NCBI GenBank assembly: GCA_023144715.1
Contig: JAGLFC010000004.1
Coordinates: 1-7,333, forward strand
DNA: 7,333 bases
Direction of reading: 5' to 3'
Source: Gammaproteobacteria bacterium
Lineage (GTDB): Bacteria > Pseudomonadota > Gammaproteobacteria > GRL18
Under the pieces are notes generated by a model. It worked only from the letters and a program-made list of their open reading frames with translations. It made no database searches and was not told the origin of the DNA. The number at the start of each line of letters is the position of its first letter. The stretch's first letter is position 1. A program made the position numbers and the translations under genes. Shown piece after piece: positions 1 through 5,875 of this stretch.

Positions 1-68
1 GCCACATCCAAATAAGGCACACTATAATCATGACATAATTGTAAAACCAGTTTATTTTTTTCTAACAT
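1..68 (-). CDS. N-terminus of a probable glycosyltransferase (partial, runs off the window)
   Basis: Reading the minus strand from an ATG at 68-66 gives 22 open codons to the window edge, including KLVLQLCHDYSVPYLDV. A hydrophobic strand followed by a short Cys-His-Asp-Tyr segment is what one expects at the beginning of a GT-B glycosyltransferase, and I recall similar 'VLQLCH' openings in LPS-core glycosyltransferases next to the same carbamoyltransferase in Pseudomonas (WapH/PA5004 beside PA5005). It starts 24 bases after the stop of the carbamoyltransferase on the same strand, so the two are probably one operon. The Shine-Dalgarno signal is poor: AGGA lies about 14 bases before the ATG. Only 22 residues are visible, so the family call rests on a short motif plus context; any other surface-polysaccharide enzyme is possible. 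Confidence 0.5.
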   Translation of the reverse strand, partial: MLEKNKLVLQLCHDYSVPYLDV

Positions 69-92
69 CTATCTACTATCCATCCTAATAGC

Positions 93-1841
93 TTACTCTT
101 TCGTCACAAGAATATCTTGCATAATTAAATACTGTAAATCTGAACCATAAAACATATTTAAGGCATCTTCTGGAGTACACACCACAGGTTCACCACGGCG
201 GTTTAATGAGGTGTTTAAAACCACACCATTCCCTGTTAAAACTTCCACTTCTTTAATCAAGGCATAATAACGTGGATTAATCTTTTCTTTGACCGCATGA
301 GCGCGGGCCGTCCCATCTTCATGCACCACTTCAGGCACACGTTCTGCCCAGCCATCATTCACTTCAAAGGTAAAGGTCATGAAGGGAGCAGGATGATCGG
401 TTTTTAACATAAGAGGAGCAACGGTGTCTAACATACTCGGGCAAAAGGGTCGCCAGCGTTCACGAAATTTAATTTGCTCATTAATACGATCTGCCACACC
501 GGGAATACTGGGGCAACCTAAAATACTACGTCCTCCCAATGCTCTAGGACCAAACTCCATACGCCCCTGAAACCAAGAAACAGGATTGCCATCGGCTAAA
601 ATTTTAGCAATGCTTTTAGGCACATCGGTAATTTGTGTAAACTGAACCTCAACCGCTTGCCCATCTTCTGTTTTATAATGCTCACAGGCGGTGATACATT
701 GCTCATTGGTGAATTCAGGTCCTAGAAATACATGTTCCATTTTCTCTAGTTCAATCCCTCGTTGAGCAATGGTATAAGAAGCTGCTCCAATCGCTGTGCC
801 TGCATCCGAAGCAGCAGGCTGAACAAAGAGTTCTTTCACCTCGTCACGAGCAATAATTTTTTGATTGAGTTTGACATTAAGAGCCGCCCCCCCTGCAAAG
901 GCAATTTTACCTGTTTTTTTAATAATATCACCCAGATAATGATCCATTAATTGCAATGAAATGGTTTCAAATAATTTTTGCATGGAAGCCGCATAATCAA
1001 TATAAGGATCATCAATGTCATCACCCTCACGTTTGGGTCCGAGCCAATCAATGAGTTTAGGGGAAAAATAATAACCCTTACCCTTTTCTTTATAACGTCT
1101 TAGACCAATCACATTAACCAATTCTGTGTTGACCTTAAAATCTTGACCATCAAAGGCAATTAAGCGTGAAAAATCATATTTATCAGGATTGCCATAAGGT
1201 GCCATCCCCATGACCTTAAATTCACCATCGAGCATTTCAAAGCCTAAAAATTCGGTGATGGCTCCATAAACACCTCCGAGTGAGTCAGGATCATAGAATT
1301 CTTTAATCTTATGAATCTTGCCATGTTCTCCATAACCAAAAAAGGTGGTCGCATATTCACCCTTACCATCAATCCCCATAATGGCTGTTTTTTCTTTAAA
1401 ACCACTTAAATGATAAGCACTGCTGGCATGAGCCAAATGGTGTTCGACGGATTCAAATTGAATCTTATCCCATTGAATCCCCACACTGGCACACATATCT
1501 TTGATTTTAGTCACATAGCGACGATAACGACGGTTGCCATTAAATAAAGCATCTAAGGCACGATCAGGTGCATACCAATAACGTTTGGCATAATGCCAGC
1601 GGGCGGGTGTAGAAAGATCAATCTCAGCATAAGGCACCGCCACAATATCAATTTGATCGGCTGTAATTCCAGCATACTCAAGACAAAAACGAGTAGCTTC
1701 CAAAGGCATTTTACCTTTAGCATGTTTATCTCGCAGAAAACGTTCTTCTTCCGCTGCCGCCACTAATTTTCCATCAATAAACAATGCCGCAGAGGGATCG
1801 TGATTAAGAGAGCCCGATAAACCAAGAGTGATCAGTGGCAC
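93..1841 (-). CDS. wapO: NodU/CmcH-family carbamoyltransferase, LPS core heptose type (WapO-like)
   Basis: This 582-residue protein is a full-length member of the O-carbamoyltransferase family, which uses carbamoyl phosphate and ATP, through a carbamoyl-adenylate, to carbamoylate a sugar or antibiotic hydroxyl. The N-terminal Kae1-like ASKHA domain covers roughly residues 1-370: GLSGSLNHDPSAAL (7-20), the metal-binding HHLAH (134-138), the IDGKGEY loop (157-163), FAGGAALNVKLN (315-326) and SDAGTA (345-350). The C-terminal YrdC-like domain (about 395-580) has GRMEFGPRALGGRSIL (426-441) and NTSLNRRGEP (543-552). From memory the sequence is strikingly close along its whole length to Pseudomonas PA5005/WapO, which decorates heptose of the LPS inner core, so that substrate is inferred rather than shown. 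The start is GTG at 1841-1839, with AAGGA 7 bases before it and an in-frame TAA six codons upstream, so no earlier start is possible. A probable glycosyltransferase follows 24 bases downstream. By eye it is less AT-rich than tsaP and dprA. Confidence 0.93.
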   Translation of the reverse strand: MPLITLGLSGSLNHDPSAALFIDGKLVAAAEEERFLRDKHAKGKMPLEATRFCLEYAGITADQIDIVAVPYAEIDLSTPARWHYAKRYWYAPDRALDALFNGNRRYRRYVTKIKDMCASVGIQWDKIQFESVEHHLAHASSAYHLSGFKEKTAIMGIDGKGEYATTFFGYGEHGKIHKIKEFYDPDSLGGVYGAITEFLGFEMLDGEFKVMGMAPYGNPDKYDFSRLIAFDGQDFKVNTELVNVIGLRRYKEKGKGYYFSPKLIDWLGPKREGDDIDDPYIDYAASMQKLFETISLQLMDHYLGDIIKKTGKIAFAGGAALNVKLNQKIIARDEVKELFVQPAASDAGTAIGAASYTIAQRGIELEKMEHVFLGPEFTNEQCITACEHYKTEDGQAVEVQFTQITDVPKSIAKILADGNPVSWFQGRMEFGPRALGGRSILGCPSIPGVADRINEQIKFRERWRPFCPSMLDTVAPLMLKTDHPAPFMTFTFEVNDGWAERVPEVVHEDGTARAHAVKEKINPRYYALIKEVEVLTGNGVVLNTSLNRRGEPVVCTPEDALNMFYGSDLQYLIMQDILVTKE

Positions 1842-1848
1842 AAAGAAT

Positions 1849-1853
1849 TCCTT
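1849..1853 (-). promoter_or_regulatory. Shine-Dalgarno site that fixes the GTG start of the carbamoyltransferase
   Basis: On the minus strand AAGGA is followed by 7 bases and then GTG at 1841-1839. An in-frame TAA lies a few codons farther upstream, so the GTG is the only sensible start. Confidence 0.75.
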
Positions 1854-1902
1854 GTATTAATGAAATAAAAAACATTCAGCACAGAATTTTGCCTGAATTA
1901 AA

Positions 1903-1910
1903 ATTATAAT
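1903..1910. promoter_or_regulatory. Palindromic -10 element, possible shared bidirectional promoter
   Basis: ATTATAAT is a perfect palindrome and contains an exact TATAAT on both strands: 1905-1910 on plus and 1903-1908 on minus. It lies in the divergent gap, 35 bases before the ATG of the membrane protein and about 61 bases before the GTG of the carbamoyltransferase. No good -35 hexamer is present at 16-18 bases on either side; on minus, TTGTCC (1933-1928) is 19 bases away. A second -10-like CATAAT is at 1916-1921 on plus. One symmetrical -10 serving both directions is known in bacteria, but here it is an inference. Confidence 0.4.
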
Positions 1911-1945
1911 CTTAGCATAATCTTAATGGACAATCAGGAAAACAA

Positions 1946-2449
1946 ATGCCATTTACCCCCATTCATCTCGGTCCAGGACTGCTCATTAAAGCGGTATTAC
2001 AAGGTAGTTTTAGTTTAATGGTGTTTGCTTGGTCGCAAATTATTATGGATATTCAACCGCTCATTGTGATGCTCAGTGGTATAGGACATCTTCATGGTTT
2101 TTCCCATACTTATTTAGGCGCAACACTCTTAGCCTTATTGTCTGCCCTTTCAGGTAGAAGCCTTTCTCTTTTTGGACTGAAAATAATGGGACTTGCTAAT
2201 AAAGGTACTCAAATAACTTGGACGGTGGCATTTATCAGTGCCTTTATCGGCACGTATAGTCATGTAATACTTGATGCTATTATGCACAGTGATGTTGAAC
2301 CTTACTTTCCTCTCACATTAAATAATCACCTTTTGGGACTGGTAAGCATAGAACAATTACACCAATGGTGTCTTTATAGTGGTTTAATAGGGATTATTAT
2401 CTATTATAGTGTGTACTATTTTTTCCAAAAAAAAGATAAAAAATATTAA
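1946..2449 (+). CDS. Small integral membrane protein, possible metal-dependent hydrolase-like family (uncharacterised)
   Basis: The 167-residue protein has four or five likely membrane segments (about 11-33, 55-70, 92-111, 122-134 as a weaker one, and 143-160) and a short basic, soluble C-terminus ending KKDKKY. It begins MPFTPIHLGPG, an opening I associate with a widespread bacterial membrane family that automated annotation links to YdjM/DUF457-like metal-dependent hydrolases. Polar residues in or beside the helices, namely H7, D35, H48, H50, H54, H106, D110, H114 and D116, could form a metal site; the SHTYLGA (53-59) and SHVILDAIMH (105-114) segments are the most distinctive. No biochemical role is established that I know of. 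The start is supported by AGGA at 1936-1939, 6 bases before the ATG. It is divergent from the carbamoyltransferase, and 205 bases with a promoter separate it from tsaP, so it is probably transcribed alone. Confidence 0.8.
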   Translation: MPFTPIHLGPGLLIKAVLQGSFSLMVFAWSQIIMDIQPLIVMLSGIGHLHGFSHTYLGATLLALLSALSGRSLSLFGLKIMGLANKGTQITWTVAFISAFIGTYSHVILDAIMHSDVEPYFPLTLNNHLLGLVSIEQLHQWCLYSGLIGIIIYYSVYYFFQKKDKKY

Positions 2450-2577
2450 GTCATTTATAAATCTTTTATAAAATACTTTCTATTTAATGGAAAACATTAT
2501 AAATTTAAGCTAAATCTATGGATTTTATTAACTTTATATTAAAATTTGTTAAGTTCTTATGGTTTTATTTATAATAA

Positions 2578-2606
2578 TTGACTAGAATTGTGGCAATAGC
2601 TAATAC
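2578..2606 (+). promoter_or_regulatory. Sigma70-type promoter for the tsaP-dprA unit
   Basis: TTGACT (2578-2583) and TAATAC (2601-2606) are separated by exactly 17 bases. The stretch upstream, roughly 2450-2577, is almost pure A/T and could act as an UP element. Transcription would begin near 2613, leaving a leader of about 40 bases before the tsaP ATG at 2655. The -35 matches five of six consensus bases, the -10 three of six. The rest of the gap 2450-2654 shows only short AT-rich palindromes (for example two copies of TTTATAAA near 2455-2472), and I see no gene in it. Confidence 0.5.
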
Positions 2607-2654
2607 ATCACTTTCTGTTTTAATGTTTTATTCCAATAGATTTTAGAGATTAAT

Positions 2655-3731
2655 ATGAAAAAAATTAAAGTACTTTTTTCTTTAACAATATTTATTTTTT
2701 TACTCTTTTCACTGTCTGTTTTTGCAGAACAAGTGCCACAAAAAATTAAACCCGGACATCCACAACAATATACGGTAAAGAAAGATGATACCCTATGGGA
2801 TATTGCTGGAATCTTTTTAACTGAGCCGTGGTATTGGCCCGATATATGGAAAACAAATCCCCATGTAAAAAATCCTCATCTTATTTATCCAGGTGATATG
2901 CTTAAACTCATTTATGTAGATGGTAGAGCCTATCTCACTCGTGTTGGTAAGCGTACCATTCGCCTCAGTCCTGAAGTTCAAATTGAAGAGCTTGACAGAG
3001 CTATTCCTACTATTCCATTAGATTTAATTGCCCCTTATTTAACAAAAAATCGTATTTTATATGCGGGTGAATATGCACAATTACCTTATATTGTAGGTAC
3101 ATTGGATCAACATATATCAGCAGGGGCTAATAATCTTATTTATGTAATGGGTATACCAGAAGATGATAATAGTGCTACTTATGGTATTTATAGACGTGGT
3201 GATGCCTATGTTGATCCGACTAATAGAAGAAAAGCATTAGGTTATGAAGCTGTTTATCTGGGTGAAGCTCGTATGGAAAGAAAGGGTAATCCTTCTACTT
3301 TATTTATTGAAAAATCTAAAGCTGAGATCCTTAAAGGACATAGAATTATCCCAATAGATAATGATAAAATGGTGAATGCTAATTTTCATCCTAAAGCCTC
3401 TTTATTACAACGTTCAGGGCAGATTATTGGCGTGTTAACGGTAGGCGTTCAACCAGGGGTTACCATGGTTGGAGATTCTGATGTTGTCATTATTGATGTT
3501 GGATTAAAAGAGGGTGTTGAAGTCGGTGATGTCTTTAATATTTACAAAAAAGGCCCTATAGTTGATGATCCTGTTCGTCCTAATAGACAGGTTAAATTAC
3601 CGAACGAACTTAATGGTAATTTAATGGTTTTTCGCCCTTTTAATAATCTCAGTTATGCACTGATTATGGATGCTCAGTCCACTCTTAAAGTGGGTGATAT
3701 TATCCAATCACCTTATTTAGACACTCATTAA
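2655..3731 (+). CDS. tsaP: Exported LysM protein, TsaP-like (type IV pilus secretin-associated)
   Basis: The protein has 358 residues. Residues 1-24 are a clear signal peptide: MKKIK, a long hydrophobic core, and a VFA cleavage site before E25. A LysM peptidoglycan-binding domain follows at about 39-85, starting YTVKKDDTLWDIA and ending LIYPGDMLKL, with the aromatic WYWPDIW insert typical of this group. A middle domain (about 90-250) precedes a conserved C-terminal region (about 255-354; GQIIGVLTVG, GVEVGDVFNIYKKG, YALIMDA, LKVGDII) resembling the FlgT C-terminal fold. LysM plus FlgT-C-like is the TsaP architecture described in Neisseria and Myxococcus, where the protein anchors the type IV pilus secretin PilQ to peptidoglycan; the Pseudomonas equivalent (PA0020) also lies beside dprA. 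A weak SD (TAGAGAT, 2644-2650) precedes the ATG. The pilus role here is inferred, since no pil genes are in view. Confidence 0.85.
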   Translation: MKKIKVLFSLTIFIFLLFSLSVFAEQVPQKIKPGHPQQYTVKKDDTLWDIAGIFLTEPWYWPDIWKTNPHVKNPHLIYPGDMLKLIYVDGRAYLTRVGKRTIRLSPEVQIEELDRAIPTIPLDLIAPYLTKNRILYAGEYAQLPYIVGTLDQHISAGANNLIYVMGIPEDDNSATYGIYRRGDAYVDPTNRRKALGYEAVYLGEARMERKGNPSTLFIEKSKAEILKGHRIIPIDNDKMVNANFHPKASLLQRSGQIIGVLTVGVQPGVTMVGDSDVVIIDVGLKEGVEVGDVFNIYKKGPIVDDPVRPNRQVKLPNELNGNLMVFRPFNNLSYALIMDAQSTLKVGDIIQSPYLDTH

Positions 3732-3748
3732 AAAATTTATTGTTTAAA

Positions 3749-3780
3749 TTCCCATATTCTATTCATTAAATATATGGGAA
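3749..3780. promoter_or_regulatory. Perfect 9-bp inverted repeat between tsaP and dprA
   Basis: TTCCCATAT (3749-3757) and ATATGGGAA (3772-3780) are exact reverse complements around a 14-base AT-rich loop. No T-run follows on either strand, so this is not a standard intrinsic terminator. It could be an RNA hairpin that tunes read-through into dprA or an operator for a dimeric regulator. The ATG that would open the longest dprA frame (3774-3776) lies inside the right arm, which argues against use of that ATG. Confidence 0.45.
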
Positions 3781-3820
3781 AATCTAAGCCTAACACCGAC
3801 ACAAAGGTATTTAAATCGCG

Positions 3821-3824
3821 GGAG
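3821..3824 (+). promoter_or_regulatory. Shine-Dalgarno site that decides the dprA start
   Basis: GGAG is 6 bases before the ATG at 3831. The alternative ATG at 3774 has no purine-rich site at a suitable distance: the bases before it are ATTCATTAAAT. Confidence 0.7.
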
Positions 3825-3830
3825 TTATAC

Positions 3831-4985
3831 ATGGACGATCTCTCTTATTGGCTGGCATTACAAAAAGCATCTGGTATTGCTTCTGGCACTTTAAACCAAC
3901 TTTTTGAACATTTCCCCAAACCCAGTGATTTATTTAATACTCCCCAAGCACTCAAATCACTGGATCTTACTCCAGCCCGTAGAACACATTTAGAAAAGGC
4001 TCTAAATGCTCCCGACTGGAAAATGGTTGAACAACAATTACAGTGGGCTGAAGCGGACGAAAATCATATCCTATTATTAACACAAGATAACTATCCAAAT
4101 TTATTAAAAGAAATTTATTCACCTCCCCCTATATTATATGTTAAGGGACACGTCGAGGTTTTAAACAATATTCAACTGGCTATGGTGGGTAGTCGTAATC
4201 CAAGTATAGATGGTCATGAAACCGCTTGGCAATTTGCTCATCATTTGGCACAAAATGGTATGGTGATCACCAGTGGTATGGCATTAGGTATTGATGCCCA
4301 AAGTCATTATGGTGCTTTAAAGGCAGGAGGCAAGAGTATTGCTGTAGCAGGGACAGGATTGGATCGTATTTATCCTGCACGTCATAAAGAGTTAGCTTGG
4401 CAATTAATTGAACACGGAGCCATTGTATCAGAATATCCGCCGGGTAGTGGTCCTATGAAATACCATTTTCCTCAGCGTAATCGTATTATTAGTGGTTTAA
4501 GTGTGGGTACATTAGTTGTTGAAGCTGCTTTAAAAAGTGGTTCTCTTATTACCGCTCAAACTGCACTAGAACAAGCACGAGAGGTTTTTGCTATACCGGG
4601 ATCTATTCATAACCCTCTTTCACGAGGCTGTCACCAACTCATTAAAAATGGAGCTAAACTGGTTGAAACTGCGGAAGATATTTTAGAAGAACTCTCTCAC
4701 TTAGCACTTGCTTCACTGATAAAATCAAATAGTACAACAGACACTCAGAGTACAACAAATCCTTCTTCTACTATAGCAGAAAATACCCCCAAAAATTATT
4801 CTTTACTCCCCAAAGTTCAACAACAAATATTAAAACAAGTAGGTTTTACACCCATTTCAATTGATACCATCATTACTCGTACAAAATTATCAGCATCTGA
4901 TGTTAATGCTAATCTTGTTGTTTTAGAGGTAGAGGATTTTATCCAAACTCATCCGGGTGGGTTAATTTCAAATAAATTGACTTAA
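3831..4985 (+). CDS. dprA: DNA-processing protein DprA (Smf)
   Basis: DprA binds incoming single-stranded DNA in the cytoplasm during natural transformation and loads RecA on it. The 384-residue protein has the usual three parts: an N-terminal SAM/HhH-like region (about 1-75, starting MDDLSYWLALQKASGI), the Rossmann-fold DNA-binding core (about 80-300) with VGSRNPS (119-125), TSGMALGID (147-155), AVAGTGLDRIYPARH, EYPPGSGPMKYHFPQRNRIISG (ending near 221), VVEAALKSGSLITA and FAIPGSIHNPLSRGCHQLI, and a DprA-type winged helix (about 322-384). The last two are joined by a Ser/Thr/Asn-rich linker of some 30 residues. I chose ATG 3831: it has GGAG 6 bases upstream, the protein then begins at the conserved part, and the 19 extra residues from ATG 3774 look unrelated to the family. 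It follows tsaP by 99 bases, without a clear promoter of its own, so it probably shares the tsaP transcript. All key core motifs are intact. Confidence 0.95.
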   Translation: MDDLSYWLALQKASGIASGTLNQLFEHFPKPSDLFNTPQALKSLDLTPARRTHLEKALNAPDWKMVEQQLQWAEADENHILLLTQDNYPNLLKEIYSPPPILYVKGHVEVLNNIQLAMVGSRNPSIDGHETAWQFAHHLAQNGMVITSGMALGIDAQSHYGALKAGGKSIAVAGTGLDRIYPARHKELAWQLIEHGAIVSEYPPGSGPMKYHFPQRNRIISGLSVGTLVVEAALKSGSLITAQTALEQAREVFAIPGSIHNPLSRGCHQLIKNGAKLVETAEDILEELSHLALASLIKSNSTTDTQSTTNPSSTIAENTPKNYSLLPKVQQQILKQVGFTPISIDTIITRTKLSASDVNANLVVLEVEDFIQTHPGGLISNKLT

Positions 4986-5005
4986 TAATATGATGAATGT
5001 ATTCT
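4977..5005 (+). promoter_or_regulatory. Candidate sigma70 promoter for apaH, overlapping the dprA stop
   Basis: TTGACT (4977-4982) and TATTCT (5000-5005) are 17 bases apart, and the -35 covers the last dprA codons. A second -10-like TATAAT at 5011-5016 has no matching -35. Transcription from the first would leave a leader of about 37 bases before the apaH ATG. In such AT-rich DNA chance matches are common. Confidence 0.4.
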
Positions 5006-5048
5006 TAAATTATAATGTCTATTTTTAGAAAAAAAGGATACAGAAGCA

Positions 5049-5873
5049 ATGGCAACGTATGCAATTGGTGATCTTCAAGGTTGCTTAGATAATCTTAAAT
5101 TATTACTTGAAAAAATTACTTTTAATCCTTCAAGAGACACACTTTGGTTTGTAGGTGATCTCGTTAATCGAGGCGATCAATCATTAGAAACATTACGTTT
5201 TATTAAGCAACTCGGTAAGAGTGCTATTGCTGTGTTAGGTAATCATGATCTGACTTTATTAGCCCTATGTGAGCATAATAAAAAAGTTAAGCATCACACC
5301 CTAGATGCAATTCTTCAAGCACCTGATAAAGAAGAGTTGATTCATTGGCTACGTCACCGTCCATTATTGCATCATGATCATACATTGGGTTATACAATGG
5401 TTCATGCGGGTTTAGCACCACAATGGGATTTAACAATGGCACAAAGCTATGCTCAAGAAGTCGAAGCCGTCTTACAGAGTCATCAATATTCAGATTTTAT
5501 GGCGAATATGTTTGGTGATACTCCTAAAAAATGGAATGAGCAACTCACCGATTGGGAACGATTACGATTTATTACCAATAGTTTTACCCGAATGCGGTAT
5601 TGTAGTCCTAAAGGCAAGCTTAATTTTAAAGATAAAGGACCTATAGGTACACAAAAAAAAGGACATTTACCTTGGTATCAAGTCAACAATAGAAAAAATT
5701 CTGAACTCAAAATTATTATAGGACACTGGTCTACCCTCTTTGGTCAAACCAATACGGCTAATGTGTTTGCGATTGACACAGGTTGTCTTTGGGGTGAAAC
5801 ATTAACCGCCATGCAACTTGATACTACTGAACCTGTGTATTATAACATTAAGTGCAAAAAACCATACTCATAA
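5049..5873 (+). CDS. apaH: Symmetrical bis(5'-nucleosyl)-tetraphosphatase ApaH
   Basis: ApaH is a cytoplasmic PPP-family metallophosphatase that splits Ap4A into two ADP and, in E. coli, also removes Np4 caps from RNA. The 274 residues match the usual length (about 270-280). The metal-site motifs are in order: GDLQGC (7-12), GDLVNRG (36-42), GNHD (64-67), VHAG (118-121) and IGHWSTLFG (224-232), followed by the ApaH signature AIDTGCLWGE (241-250); RLRFITNSFTRMRYC (171-185) is also characteristic. Q10 stands where E. coli has His; I recall Gln in other gammaproteobacterial ApaH. D43 follows NRG where I recall Pro, and E250 replaces a usual Gly. AAGGA (5034-5038) lies 10 bases before the ATG. 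It follows dprA by 63 bases, and the usual partners rsmA and apaG are not beside it. Its stop is 2 bases from the stop of convergent prmB. Confidence 0.96.
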   Translation: MATYAIGDLQGCLDNLKLLLEKITFNPSRDTLWFVGDLVNRGDQSLETLRFIKQLGKSAIAVLGNHDLTLLALCEHNKKVKHHTLDAILQAPDKEELIHWLRHRPLLHHDHTLGYTMVHAGLAPQWDLTMAQSYAQEVEAVLQSHQYSDFMANMFGDTPKKWNEQLTDWERLRFITNSFTRMRYCSPKGKLNFKDKGPIGTQKKGHLPWYQVNNRKNSELKIIIGHWSTLFGQTNTANVFAIDTGCLWGETLTAMQLDTTEPVYYNIKCKKPYS

Positions 5874-5875
5874 GA

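Noticed and set aside
66..84. Tiny four-codon frame (ATG GAT AGT AGA TAG, minus strand) ending against the ATG of the downstream gene, as a leader peptide
   Set aside because: It is suggestive of translational coupling, and AGGA precedes it closely, but four codons with no other evidence cannot be told from chance.
762..950. Plus-strand 62-codon open frame
   Set aside because: It lies wholly antisense to the conserved carbamoyltransferase, has no convincing SD or recognisable protein features, and is a shadow frame.
2512..2525. Small stem AAATC-TATG-GATTT after the membrane protein gene as a terminator
   Set aside because: Five mostly A-T pairs and no T-run immediately after; expected by chance in such AT-rich sequence.
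2450..2654. AT-rich gap as a replication origin or attachment site
   Set aside because: No DnaA boxes, iterons, integrase gene or tRNA; the A/T bias fits a promoter-containing intergenic region.
5449..5646. Plus-strand 65-codon open frame inside apaH
   Set aside because: It overlaps conserved ApaH coding sequence in another frame and shows no domain or motif.
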